Source: Ralstonia sp. UNC404CL21Col (GTDB lineage Bacteria > Pseudomonadota > Gammaproteobacteria > Burkholderiales > Burkholderiaceae). Taken from it: a DNA stretch of 64,000 nt. Shown here piece after piece: positions 25,662 to 34,581 of the stretch. The position numbers were made by a program, and so were the translations under genes. Location: positions 1,426,001-1,490,000 of the forward strand of contig NZ_JIBE01000004.1 of NCBI RefSeq assembly GCF_000620465.1. Reading direction: 5' to 3'. Numbering within the stretch: position 1 is the stretch's first letter; each line of letters begins with the position of its first letter. The notes below the pieces were generated by a model that was not told where the DNA came from, ran no database searches, and saw only the letters and a program-made list of their open reading frames with translations.

Positions 25662-26594
25662 ATGAACAAGAGCCTGACGATGGAAACCACGCCAACTTCC
25701 CCTACGTTGCCGGCCGGCACACCACCGGCGCCGCCCGCACCGCGCCACCCGATACGGCGCCTGCTGAGCGGCTTCGGTGTCACGGGCCTCATCGGCCTGG
25801 CCGTGCTGGTGTTCTGGCTGCTTGCGGCAACGGTTGGGCCCGCGCTGCTGCCCGCGCACCTGATCACCAGCGGCGACGGCAACGGCGATGTCTTCGGGCC
25901 CATGAGCGCGGCCCACTGGTTCGGCACCGATTACCTCGGCCGCGACATGTTCGTCCGCGTGGTGGAAGGTGCGCGCTACACCGTGGGCGTGGCGCTGGTT
26001 GCCACCGTGATGGCGAGCGGCACGGGCACGGTACTGGCACTGTTTGCCGCCGCCATGGGCGGGCTCGTCGACGCCACGCTGAGCCGTGTGCTCGATACGC
26101 TCACCGCCATCCCGAGCAAGATGTTCGCGCTGCTGATGGTGGCCGGCTTCGGTTCTTCGGTGACGATGCTGGTGGTGACCGCCGCGATCATCTACGTGCC
26201 GGGGGCGTATCGCATTGCACGCTCGCTGGCGGTCAACATCAACGCGCTGGACTACGTGACCGTGGCGCGCACGCGCGGCGAGGGCACGCTTTACATCATG
26301 CTGCGCGAGATCCTGCCGAACATCCTCGGGCCCATGCTGGCCGATCTGGGATTGCGCTTTGTGTACGTCGTGCTGCTGCTGGCGAGCCTGAGCTTTCTGG
26401 GCCTCGGCATTCAGCCACCGTCGGCCGATTGGGGTTCGCTGGTGCGCGAGAACATCGGCGCGTTGCCGGATGCGGGTGCCTCCGTCATCGTGCCGGCGCT
26501 GGCCATTGCGAGCCTGACGATCGCCGTCAACATCGTCATCGACAACCTGCCGGGCCGGGGTCGTTCCGGTGCCCGCGAACGCGGAGGGCGTTGA
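25662..26594 (+). CDS. ABC importer permease 2 (DppC-like)
   Basis: A 310-residue inner-membrane permease. The N-terminus is Pro/Thr-rich, then a first hydrophobic segment (GVTGLIGLAVLVFWLLAATV), the substrate-side region with HWFGTDYLGRDMFVRVVEGAR, typical of DppC/OppC, and an EAA loop near VARTRGEGTLYIMLREILPN. It starts 10 bp after the first permease stop. A second ATG at 25680 is a possible start. It ends 2 bp before the ATPase ATG. The subunit pairs with permease 1 to form the membrane channel. Confidence 0.92.
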   Translation: MNKSLTMETTPTSPTLPAGTPPAPPAPRHPIRRLLSGFGVTGLIGLAVLVFWLLAATVGPALLPAHLITSGDGNGDVFGPMSAAHWFGTDYLGRDMFVRVVEGARYTVGVALVATVMASGTGTVLALFAAAMGGLVDATLSRVLDTLTAIPSKMFALLMVAGFGSSVTMLVVTAAIIYVPGAYRIARSLAVNINALDYVTVARTRGEGTLYIMLREILPNILGPMLADLGLRFVYVVLLLASLSFLGLGIQPPSADWGSLVRENIGALPDAGASVIVPALAIASLTIAVNIVIDNLPGRGRSGARERGGR

Positions 26595-26596
26595 AC

Positions 26597-28234
26597 ATGG
26601 GTGCGTCCGTCGTCGTAGAAGGCCTGCGCATTACCGCAGGCGAACAGACCCTCGTAGACAACCTGAGCTTTGCCATTCAACCCGGCGAAGTGCTGGCGCT
26701 GATCGGCGAGTCGGGTTCCGGCAAGACCACCACTGCGCTGGCACTGATGGGCTATGCGCGGCGCGGCTGCGAGATCGCATCGGGCAGCGTCCGCATTGGC
26801 GAAATCGATGTGCTGCACCTGCCGCCCGCAGAGCAACGCGCGTTGCGCGGGCGCACCGTGGCTTACATCGCGCAGAGTGCAGCAGCGTCGTTCAACCCGT
26901 CACGCACGATCCTGGATCAGGTGGTGGAGCCTGCGCGCATTCACGGCACGATGTCGCGCGCGCAAGCCGAGGCCAAGGCCGTGGAGCTGTTCCGCGAACT
27001 GGCGCTGCCCAATCCCGAAACCATTGGCGAGCGGTATCCGCATCAGGTGTCGGGCGGGCAGTTGCAGCGGCTCATGGCCGCCATGGCGCTCATCATCGAT
27101 CCGGATCTGGTGATCCTGGATGAGCCGACCACCGCGCTGGACGTGACCACCCAGATCGAAGTGCTGCGTGCGTTCCGCCGTGTGGTGCGCGAGCGCCGCG
27201 CCACCGCCGTCTACGTGAGCCATGACCTGGCCGTGGTGGCGCAGATGGCCGATCACATCCTGGTGCTGCGCGGTGGGCAAATGCAGGAGATCAACCCGAC
27301 CGCGCACATTCTCGCCACGCCCGATCACGACTACACCAAGAGCCTGCTGGCCGCGGCACGGCCAAAGGCGCGCCCGGCAGAGCACTGCCTGGGCGAGGGC
27401 GAATTGCTCCTCGATGTGCAGGGCTTGGGCGCCGGTTACGGGGCGGTGGATGCCAAGGGCCAGCCCGCCACGCGCATCCTCGACGACATCAACTTCAAGC
27501 TCTATCGCGGGCAGGCCATCGGCGTGATCGGTGAGTCGGGCTCGGGCAAGACCACGCTGGCGCGCGCCATTGCCGGGCTGATTGCGCCGTGCGAGGGCAG
27601 CATGACGTTCCGCGGGAAGGCGCTCGAGCCCTTGCTGGCAAAGCGCTCTCACGACGCGTTGCGCCGCATCCAGATCGTCTTCCAGATGGCCGACACGGCG
27701 CTCAACCCGTCGCACACCATCGAGCGCATTCTGGCGCGGCCGCTGCAGTTCTATAAGGGGCTGAAGGGCGAAGCGTTGCAGCGCCGGATTCGGGAGTTGC
27801 TGGATCTCGTGCGCTTGCCGCACAGCGTGGCCCAACGGCTGCCGGGCGGTCTCTCGGGCGGCCAGAAGCAGCGCGTGAACCTGGCGCGTGCCCTGGCGGC
27901 CGAGCCCGATCTGATCCTGTGCGACGAAGTGACTTCCGCGCTTGACACGGTGGTGGGCGCCGCAGTGCTCAACCTCATGGCAGACTTGCGGCGCGATCTG
28001 GGCGTGTCGTACCTCTTCATCAGCCACGATCTGCACACGGTGCGCGCGGTGTGCGACGAGATCGTCGTCATGCAGCACGGCCGCAAGCTCACGCAGGTGG
28101 CGCGTGCCGATTTCGATCGCGGCCCGCACCATCCATACTACGAACAACTTGCCAACTCGGTGCCCGAACTGCGCCAGGGCTGGCTTGACGAGCGGGACCG
28201 TACGGTGACCCATTCCGCGGCGGTCTCCATCTAA
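26597..28234 (+). CDS. ABC importer ATPase with two fused nucleotide-binding domains (DppDF-like)
   Basis: A 545-residue fusion of the two ATPase subunits of a peptide-type importer. Domain 1 has Walker A GESGSGKTTTAL, signature VSGGQLQRL and Walker B LVILDEPTTALD. Domain 2, from about residue 270, has Walker A GESGSGKTTLAR, signature LSGGQKQRV and LILCDEVTSALD. Both H-loops are present (SHDLAVV, SHDLHTV). GGAGG precedes the ATG at 26597; the longer upstream frame is shadow of the permease. The fused form is common in this family. Confidence 0.94.
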   Translation: MGASVVVEGLRITAGEQTLVDNLSFAIQPGEVLALIGESGSGKTTTALALMGYARRGCEIASGSVRIGEIDVLHLPPAEQRALRGRTVAYIAQSAAASFNPSRTILDQVVEPARIHGTMSRAQAEAKAVELFRELALPNPETIGERYPHQVSGGQLQRLMAAMALIIDPDLVILDEPTTALDVTTQIEVLRAFRRVVRERRATAVYVSHDLAVVAQMADHILVLRGGQMQEINPTAHILATPDHDYTKSLLAAARPKARPAEHCLGEGELLLDVQGLGAGYGAVDAKGQPATRILDDINFKLYRGQAIGVIGESGSGKTTLARAIAGLIAPCEGSMTFRGKALEPLLAKRSHDALRRIQIVFQMADTALNPSHTIERILARPLQFYKGLKGEALQRRIRELLDLVRLPHSVAQRLPGGLSGGQKQRVNLARALAAEPDLILCDEVTSALDTVVGAAVLNLMADLRRDLGVSYLFISHDLHTVRAVCDEIVVMQHGRKLTQVARADFDRGPHHPYYEQLANSVPELRQGWLDERDRTVTHSAAVSI

Positions 28235-28254
28235 CAGAGAAAAAAAGGAACGAC

Positions 28255-29343
28255 ATGATTCCCGCATTCCGCATCGCGATCATTCCAGGAGACGGCATCG
28301 GCAAGGAGGTCATGCCAGAAGGCCTGCGCGTCATCCAGGCGGCGGCCGAGCGCTTTGGCTTCGAGCTTGAGTGCCACACCATCGATTGGGCCAGCTGCGA
28401 CTACTACCAGCAGCACGGCCAGATGATGCCCGACGACTGGAAGGCCCAGCTCAAGGGCATGGATGCGATTTTCTTTGGCGCGGTCGGCTGGCCCGCCACG
28501 GTGCCCGATCACGTTTCGCTGTGGGGTTCGCTGCTCAAGTTCCGCCGCGAATTCGACCAATACATCAACCTGCGCCCCGTGCGATTGTTTGAGGGCGTGC
28601 CGTGCCCGCTCGCCAACCGCAAGCCCGGCGACATTGATTACTACGTCGTGCGCGAGAACACCGAAGGCGAATACACATCGCTCGGCGGCGTCATGTACGA
28701 AGGCACGGATCGCGAAATCGTCATCCAGGAATCGGTCTACTCGCGCAAGGGTGCAGAGCGGCTGCTCAAGTTCGCCTTCGACCTTGCACAAAGCCGCCCG
28801 CGCAAGCACGTGACGCTTGCCACCAAGAGCAACGGCATCGCCATCAGCATGCCGTGGTGGGACAAGCGCGCCGAGGAAGTCGCGCAACACTATCCCGACG
28901 TCACGCTCGACAAGCAGCACATCGACATCCTGACCGCGCGCTTCGTGCTGCAGCCGGGCCGCTTCGACGTGGTGGCCGCCACCAACCTGTTCGGCGACAT
29001 CCTGTCCGATCTCGGCCCCGCGACGACCGGAACGATCGGCCTGGCGCCTTCGGCCAACCTGAACCCGGATCGCACGTTCCCGTCGCTGTTTGAACCGGTG
29101 CACGGCTCGGCGCCGGACATCTACGGCAAGAACATCGCCAACCCGATTGCGATGATTTGGTCAGGCGCGTTGATGCTGGATTTCCTGACGCAAGGGCAGG
29201 GCGCGGGGCGTGCGGCGCACGACGCCATCGTCGCGGCCATCGAAGCCGTGTTGAAGGACGGCCCGCGCACGCCGGACCTGGGCGGCACCGCCAACACCAC
29301 GCAGGTGGGCGAGGCGATTGCCGCGCACGTTGCGGGTGCCTGA
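28255..29343 (+). CDS. ttuC: Tartrate dehydrogenase/decarboxylase (isopropylmalate-dehydrogenase family)
   Basis: A 362-residue NAD-dependent beta-decarboxylating dehydrogenase of the TtuC/DmlA group, using tartrate, D-malate or a related 2-hydroxyacid. IAIIPGDGIGKEV, RENTEGEYTSLGG, the metal-binding NLFGDILSDLGPATTGTIG and the cofactor region FEPVHGSAPDIYGKNIANP are all diagnostic. AAGGA lies before the ATG. It follows the importer ATPase by 20 bp and precedes a succinate-semialdehyde-type dehydrogenase, so it is probably in the same operon. The specific substrate here is unknown. Confidence 0.93.
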   Translation: MIPAFRIAIIPGDGIGKEVMPEGLRVIQAAAERFGFELECHTIDWASCDYYQQHGQMMPDDWKAQLKGMDAIFFGAVGWPATVPDHVSLWGSLLKFRREFDQYINLRPVRLFEGVPCPLANRKPGDIDYYVVRENTEGEYTSLGGVMYEGTDREIVIQESVYSRKGAERLLKFAFDLAQSRPRKHVTLATKSNGIAISMPWWDKRAEEVAQHYPDVTLDKQHIDILTARFVLQPGRFDVVAATNLFGDILSDLGPATTGTIGLAPSANLNPDRTFPSLFEPVHGSAPDIYGKNIANPIAMIWSGALMLDFLTQGQGAGRAAHDAIVAAIEAVLKDGPRTPDLGGTANTTQVGEAIAAHVAGA

Positions 29344-29370
29344 TTTTCATTTGCTGTGGACCAGAACACC

Positions 29371-30840
29371 ATGTCTCTCTCGCTCGATCGCGCGGACCTG
29401 ATCCGCAGCGGCAACTACATTTCCGGCGAATGGCTGAGCGCAACCGGCCCGCTGCTGGACGTGACAGACCCCGCCACCGGCAACCTCATCACACGCGTGC
29501 CGGATTCCGGCGCGGACGAGGCACGCGCCGCGCTGGGGGCCGCGCATGCCGCCTTCCCGGCGTGGCGCAAGGTGCCCGCCAAGCAGCGCGCGCAGATCAT
29601 CAAACGCTGGAACGATCTCGTGCTGGCGCATCAGGAGGATCTCGGCAAGCTGATCTCGCTGGAGCAGGGCAAGCCGCTTGCCGAAGGCAAGGGCGAGGTG
29701 GCCTACGCTGCGAGCTACATCGAATGGTTTGGCGAAGAAGCCACGCGCATGAACGGCGAGGTCATTCCCGCGCCCGTGCCGGGCCGGCGCATGTTTGCGC
29801 TCAAGGAGCCGGTGGGCGTGGTGGCAGCCATCACGCCGTGGAATTTCCCGGCGGCGATGATCGCGCGCAAGATCGCCCCGGCGCTCGCGGTCGGCTGCAC
29901 CGTCGTCTGCAAGCCCGCCGAAGACACGCCGCTGACATCGCTCGCCCTCGTGCGCCTGGCGCAGGAAGCCGGCGTGCCGCCGGGCGTGCTGAATATCGTG
30001 ACCGCCTCGCGCGAGCGGACGCCTGAAGTAGTGGACGTTTGGCTGGACGATGCGCGCGTGCGCAAGATCACGTTCACGGGCTCCACGCCGGTCGGCAAGC
30101 ATCTGGCGCGCCGCAGCGCCGACACGCTGAAGAAGCTGTCGCTCGAACTTGGCGGCAATGCGCCCTTTATCGTGTTCGAAGATGCCGACGTCGATGCCGC
30201 CGTGGATGGTTTCATGGCGGCCAAGTTCCGCAACGGCGGGCAGACCTGCGTGTGCCCGAACCGCGTGTTCGTGCACGACGCAGTGCACGATGCGTTTGCC
30301 GCCAAGTTGGCCGCACGCGTGGCCGCGCTCAAGGTCGGGCCGGCCGCCGACCCCGCTTCGCAAATCGGCCCGATGATCAACGCGCGTGCGGTCGAGAAGA
30401 TCGACCGGCATGTGCAGGACGCTATCGCGAAGGGCGCCAAGGTGTTGACCGGCGGTGCGCGCCTGACCCAGCTCGGCGCCAACTACTACGCACCCACGGT
30501 GCTGATCGACGCCGATGCCACCATGGCTTGCGCCTGCGAGGAAACCTTCGGCCCCGTCGCACCGCTCACGCGCTTCACCACCGAAGACGAGGTGATTGCC
30601 GCTGCCAACGACACGCCGTTTGGGCTGGCCGCCTACTTCTACAGCCAGAACGTGCGTCGCATCTGGCGCGTGGCCGAAGCGCTGGAGACCGGCATTGTCG
30701 GCATCAATGAAGGCGCGTTGGCCGCCGAGGCCGCGCCGTTTGGCGGCGTGAAGGAATCCGGCTACGGCCGGGAAGGCTCCGTCCACGGGCTGGACGACTA
30801 CCTCCACACCAAGTACGTCTGCCAGGGCCAGCTCGACTGA
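29371..30840 (+). CDS. gabD: NAD(P)-dependent succinate-semialdehyde dehydrogenase family (GabD-like), copy 2 of ALDH
   Basis: An ALDH of 489 residues. The features GAITPWNFPAAMIARKIAPA (an A replaces the first G), the LELGGNAPFIVFEDAD Glu region, the Cys in GGQTCVCPNRVF and the FGPVAPLTRF segment match GabD-type succinate-semialdehyde dehydrogenases. A GTG at 29356 is an alternative start; no strong ribosome site was seen for either. As the end of the run it could convert succinate semialdehyde, for instance from GABA, to succinate, which enters the TCA cycle. Confidence 0.9.
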   Translation: MSLSLDRADLIRSGNYISGEWLSATGPLLDVTDPATGNLITRVPDSGADEARAALGAAHAAFPAWRKVPAKQRAQIIKRWNDLVLAHQEDLGKLISLEQGKPLAEGKGEVAYAASYIEWFGEEATRMNGEVIPAPVPGRRMFALKEPVGVVAAITPWNFPAAMIARKIAPALAVGCTVVCKPAEDTPLTSLALVRLAQEAGVPPGVLNIVTASRERTPEVVDVWLDDARVRKITFTGSTPVGKHLARRSADTLKKLSLELGGNAPFIVFEDADVDAAVDGFMAAKFRNGGQTCVCPNRVFVHDAVHDAFAAKLAARVAALKVGPAADPASQIGPMINARAVEKIDRHVQDAIAKGAKVLTGGARLTQLGANYYAPTVLIDADATMACACEETFGPVAPLTRFTTEDEVIAAANDTPFGLAAYFYSQNVRRIWRVAEALETGIVGINEGALAAEAAPFGGVKESGYGREGSVHGLDDYLHTKYVCQGQLD

Positions 30841-30910
30841 CGGGCCACGTTGCAGGGTGGCACGATTGGCGGTACGGTCACGCGTATCCCAATCGTGTTC
30901 CGGAGGCCCC

Positions 30911-31312
30911 ATGGCCGACAACCTGGCTCCGTCCTCTTCGTCTACGCCGGAAAGTCCCGCTGAAGGCACCGTGGACGCCTGCCCGTCCACGCGCGCGCTT
31001 GAACTGGTCGCCGGCAAATGGGCGCTGCGCATCTTCCCCGCTCTGGAAAATGGCCCCGTGCGCAACAACGAACTCCTGCGCCGCGTGGGCGACGGCATCT
31101 CGCAAAAAATGCTCACGCAGACGCTGCGCGAGCTGGAAGCCAACGGCCTCATCCTGCGCACCATCTACGACAGCGTCCCGCCGCACGTCGAATATCGTCT
31201 CAGCCCGCTCGGTGAATCGCTCAACCGCACGCTCGTCGGCCTGGACGACTGGGTGCGCGCGCATTGGCCCGAAATGGAACGGATTCGCAAAAGTCAGGTC
31301 GATTCCGATTGA
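30911..31312 (+). CDS. HxlR-family transcriptional regulator
   Basis: A 133-residue winged-helix regulator with the HxlR signature: an N-terminal CPSTRALELVAGKWALRIF around the single cysteine, then NNELLRRVGDGISQKMLTQTLRELEANGLI and the wing region PHVEYRLSPLGESL. GGAGG lies directly upstream of the ATG at 30911. It lies 70 bp downstream of the GabD-like gene and upstream of the metal-efflux operon, and it could regulate either. HxlR proteins typically sense electrophiles or redox changes. Confidence 0.92.
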   Translation: MADNLAPSSSSTPESPAEGTVDACPSTRALELVAGKWALRIFPALENGPVRNNELLRRVGDGISQKMLTQTLRELEANGLILRTIYDSVPPHVEYRLSPLGESLNRTLVGLDDWVRAHWPEMERIRKSQVDSD

Positions 31313-31356
31313 CATCCGGCCGATCTGCCCGACGTTGTGTGCAGATGCAGCATTTT

Positions 31357-31372
31357 TCCGATAGTATTCGGA
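31357..31372. promoter_or_regulatory. Short inverted repeat at the ribosome-binding region of the efflux operon
   Basis: TCCGA-N6-TCGGA lies just before the lead gene of the efflux operon and overlaps its GGAG site, so a bound repressor or a hairpin here would block translation. The arms are only 5 bp, so it may be chance. Confidence 0.3.
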
Positions 31373-31376
31373 GCCC

Positions 31377-31904
31377 ATGTTTGTGACGAATCTTTCCTCC
31401 GCCTTGCCGACGTTGTCTCGCGCCACCGCGCGGGGCGTGCTGTCGCGTGCGCGCGGCGTGCGGTGGATCGTCACGATCTGGTGCCTGTTGTTCACGGTTT
31501 CGGTGTTCTCGGCCACCCATTTTCCCGATGGCCAGGCTGCGGACGACGCGCTGGAAGCCATCGAAGCCGTGGTCGACGACATGCCCGGCGATGCCCCGCC
31601 GGTTGCCAAGCCGAGCAAGGGTTTCGAGCGCGCCATCAAGGTCGCGCTCGGCAAGGCGGTCAAGCAGCCCGGCCAGTGCTTCAGCGTCGAACACTGGGTT
31701 GCGCACGCTCCCGATGCGCCTGATGCGCCCACCACCAGCGCCGCCGCCCCCGATCACCCCAGCGACGCGCCGGAACTCTGGCTGCCGCCGCCGCCCATGG
31801 TGTTGACGCCCGGCCTGCGTGTCGCGCGCGTCCGTGTTTCGCTTCCTCCGTTCCAGGCTGGCCCCACGCCGGCCCCCATGCTGCGCCCGCCCGCACGCGC
31901 CTGA
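31377..31904 (+). CDS. Hypothetical lead protein of the metal-efflux operon (CzcI-position protein)
   Basis: I do not recognise this 175-residue protein. Near residues 30-46 there is a hydrophobic segment (IVTIWCLLFTVSVFSA), a signal peptide or anchor. It is followed by an acidic stretch (DDALEAIEAVVDDMPGD), a middle segment with GQCFSVEHW, and a Pro-rich C-terminus. The likely location is periplasmic or membrane-anchored. Its place upstream of the CzcCBA-type genes is like that of czcI in Cupriavidus, but sequence similarity is not visible, so it is left unnamed. GGAG precedes the ATG. A periplasmic metal-binding or sensing role is a guess. Confidence 0.65.
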   Translation: MFVTNLSSALPTLSRATARGVLSRARGVRWIVTIWCLLFTVSVFSATHFPDGQAADDALEAIEAVVDDMPGDAPPVAKPSKGFERAIKVALGKAVKQPGQCFSVEHWVAHAPDAPDAPTTSAAAPDHPSDAPELWLPPPPMVLTPGLRVARVRVSLPPFQAGPTPAPMLRPPARA

Positions 31905-32017
31905 TCTCCGGCATTCGCCGGAAACCATCCCCTTGAGTTGCTAGTGCTGCGCCAACCGGCCCGTTGAGCGGCTGGGCGTTCGCGCTTGCCTGTTCTTCTT
32001 TTTCAGGATGATTTCGG

Positions 32018-33364
32018 ATGTTGTCCAATCAGGATGCGGCCAACCCGCGCCCCGCAGCAGGCGCGCGCGCGTCGCGGCGTGCTGTTCTTTCCGCTGTGCT
32101 GGCCGCGATGGCTGTCCATGCCAATGCAGCGCCCCCGACACCGTCGCCACGTGGTGCCCAGACCGCCACCGCCCGTGCCGACGAGGCGCTCCCGCAGCCG
32201 CGCTACACCTTGCAGCAGTTGCTGGAACTGGCACGCGCCAACCACCCGGCGCTCGCCGCTTCACAGGCGCAGGTGCAGGCTGCGCAGGCGGGCATCGCCA
32301 CCGCACGCGCCTGGCCCAACCCCGAGGTGGAAGCCATGGCCGGCCGCCAGCGTGCTCGCATGCCGGGTGCGGCGGAAGGCCGCACCAATAGCGTGTCGAT
32401 CACGCAAAAGCTCGATTTGCCGTGGCAGCGCGCCGCCCGTACGCAAGCCGCCGACGCCGCGTACGAAGCGTCGCAAGCCACCGCCCGATCGCAGGCACGC
32501 GACGTGGAAGCCGATCTCAAGCTGCGCTTTTACGACGTGGTGCGCCGCGAGGCCGAGCAGCGCAACGCGCGCGAAGACGTGACGCTGGTCGAGCAGATCC
32601 GCCGTGGCGTGGCCGTGCGTGTGGAAACCGGCGAAGCCCCGCGCTACGAACTCATCCGCGGCGACGCGGAGTTGCTCAACGCGCAGCGCAACGAGCAGGC
32701 CGCCGCACTGCGTGTGCAGCAGGCGCTGGCTGAACTGCGCCGCGCCGTGGGCGCCGATCTGCCGCAGACGTTCGATGTCGATGCCGGGGCGGAGACGCCG
32801 TCGGTCGCGCATCTGCCGCCGCTGGCGGATCTCGTCAGCACGGTGCTCGCCACGCATCCGGAGCTGGAAGCCGACCGCGCCGCCGTGCGCGAGGCCGAAG
32901 CGCGTCTTGCGCACGAGCGCAGCCAGCGTTGGCCGTCGCTGGCGCTGCGCGGGTCGGTCGACCGCCAGCCCGATCTGCAGGACAGCCGCGTGGGCTTGGT
33001 GATGTCGATTCCGCTGTTCGACCGCCGCGATGGTCCCGTCGGTGAAGCCGTGGCCGCCCGCGAACGCGCCCGCGCCCTGTTGCGCGACCGGGAGTTGCGC
33101 ACGCGCCAGGCAGTGGAATCGGCCTATCGCCAATACGAGATTGCGGAGTCGCAAGTCAGCGCACTGGAATCCGGCGTCATCAAGCAGGCCGAATCGGCGC
33201 TGCGCGTGGCCGAAGCCGCATACCGCCACGGCGAGCGCGGGATTCTCGACTACCTCGATGCCCAGCGCGTCTTCCGCCAGGCACGCAATGACCTGATTGC
33301 CGCACGCGCAGACCTGCGCGCCGCCGCCGTTGAACTCGACCGCCTGCGCCCGGAGGCCCCATGA
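32018..33364 (+). CDS. czcC: Outer-membrane efflux protein (CzcC/TolC-like)
   Basis: A 448-residue TolC-family protein, outer channel of the tripartite efflux system. An N-terminal signal (RASRRAVLSAVLAAMAVHANA) is followed by the two OEP repeats, the first ending with LSITQ-like strand SVSITQKLDLPW and long coiled-coil helices (AAQAGIATARAWPNPEVEA, VSALESGVIKQAESALRVAEA). The stop overlaps the adaptor start by 4 bp (ATGA). Length is standard. The gene letter follows operon position and family, not proven metal specificity. Confidence 0.9.
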   Translation: MLSNQDAANPRPAAGARASRRAVLSAVLAAMAVHANAAPPTPSPRGAQTATARADEALPQPRYTLQQLLELARANHPALAASQAQVQAAQAGIATARAWPNPEVEAMAGRQRARMPGAAEGRTNSVSITQKLDLPWQRAARTQAADAAYEASQATARSQARDVEADLKLRFYDVVRREAEQRNAREDVTLVEQIRRGVAVRVETGEAPRYELIRGDAELLNAQRNEQAAALRVQQALAELRRAVGADLPQTFDVDAGAETPSVAHLPPLADLVSTVLATHPELEADRAAVREAEARLAHERSQRWPSLALRGSVDRQPDLQDSRVGLVMSIPLFDRRDGPVGEAVAARERARALLRDRELRTRQAVESAYRQYEIAESQVSALESGVIKQAESALRVAEAAYRHGERGILDYLDAQRVFRQARNDLIAARADLRAAAVELDRLRPEAP

Positions 33365-34581
33365 AACGCCCCAGCCATCGCGTTGCCTCCCGAACTCACG
33401 AATCCAGCCAGACCATGACCGTACCTTCTTCTTTCTCTTCTTCGATCCGGCTGGCCGGCGTTGCCCTGGCGGCGATGCTGCTGCTGGGCGCTTGCGGCAA
33501 AGATGCCGCCAACGATGCCAAGGCCGCGCAACAGGCCGTCGACCCGAACCTCGTGGTTGCCCAGCCCACGCTGGTGCAGCGCCTGAAAGTAGCGCCGGTG
33601 GGCAAGCAGCCGATTGCCGAGCGCCTGCGCGTGCCGGGACAGATTGCGTTTGACGAACAGCGCGTGGCCCGCATCGGCGCCACCGTCACGGGGCGTGTGA
33701 CCGAGCTGGTCGCCACGCCTGGGCAGAGCGTGAAGGCAGGCGACATCCTCGCGCAACTGCACAGCACCGAGCTTGGCGCCGCGCAGCTCGCCTACCAGAA
33801 GGCCGCCGCGCAGCGCGACCTGCAGGCGCGCGCGCTGGAACGCGCCAAGCTGCTGCTGGCCGCCGACGTGATCGGCTCGGCCGAACTCCAGAAGCGTCAG
33901 AGCGAACTGGCGATGGCCGATGCCGAAGTGCGCGCGGCCGTCGACCAATTGCGCGTGATGGGCGTGTCGCCCGGCACGCTGGCGAAGATGCGAACGGGCG
34001 GCATGTCGTCGATCTCGCCCGTGGTGGCGAGCATCAGCGGCACGGTGGTGGAGCGCAAGGTGACGCGCGGCCAAGTCGTGCAGCCGGCCGACGAGCTGTT
34101 CACCGTGGCGGATCTGTCGCGCGTGTGGGTGGTGGGTGAAGTGCCCGAAAACGCCGCTGCCGGCGTGCGCGCAGGCCAGGCCGTGGAGATCGACACTGGC
34201 GCGGGCGATCGCATTGTCGGCAAGCTGATCTGGGTATCGGACATTGTCGACCCGCAAACGCGGACGGTCACGGTGCGCACCGAAGTGGACAACGCAGAGC
34301 GCACGCTCAAGCCGTCGATGCTGGCCACGCTGCTCATCCAGTCGCGGCCGGAAGAACGCGTGGTGGTGCCGACGTCCGCCGTGGTGCGCGAAGACAACCG
34401 CGACTACGTGTTCGTGCGCGCCAGCGAGACGAACTACCAGCTCACGCCGGTCAAGCTGGGCGATGAATCGAACGGGGTGCGCCCGGTCATCTCGGGCGTG
34501 CAGGCCGGGCAGCCGATCGTCGTTGAAGGCGGCTTCCATCTGAACAACGAGCGCAAGCGCGCCGAGATGGAGGGCGCATGA
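33361..34581 (+). CDS. czcB: Periplasmic adaptor (membrane-fusion) lipoprotein of the RND pump
   Basis: A 406-residue HlyD/RND adaptor. The start overlaps the outer-membrane gene stop. A lipobox LLLGAC (Cys45, or 27 if translated from the ATG at 33415) anchors it in the membrane. Then come the beta-barrel and lipoyl halves (ARIGATVTGRVTELVATPGQSV; ISGTVVERKVTRGQVVQPAD), the alpha-hairpin and a C-terminal membrane-proximal domain. The adaptor links pump and outer channel. It overlaps the pump gene by 4 bp. A His-rich metal-binding N-terminus as in some CzcB proteins is not seen. Confidence 0.92.
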   Translation: MKRPSHRVASRTHESSQTMTVPSSFSSSIRLAGVALAAMLLLGACGKDAANDAKAAQQAVDPNLVVAQPTLVQRLKVAPVGKQPIAERLRVPGQIAFDEQRVARIGATVTGRVTELVATPGQSVKAGDILAQLHSTELGAAQLAYQKAAAQRDLQARALERAKLLLAADVIGSAELQKRQSELAMADAEVRAAVDQLRVMGVSPGTLAKMRTGGMSSISPVVASISGTVVERKVTRGQVVQPADELFTVADLSRVWVVGEVPENAAAGVRAGQAVEIDTGAGDRIVGKLIWVSDIVDPQTRTVTVRTEVDNAERTLKPSMLATLLIQSRPEERVVVPTSAVVREDNRDYVFVRASETNYQLTPVKLGDESNGVRPVISGVQAGQPIVVEGGFHLNNERKRAEMEGA

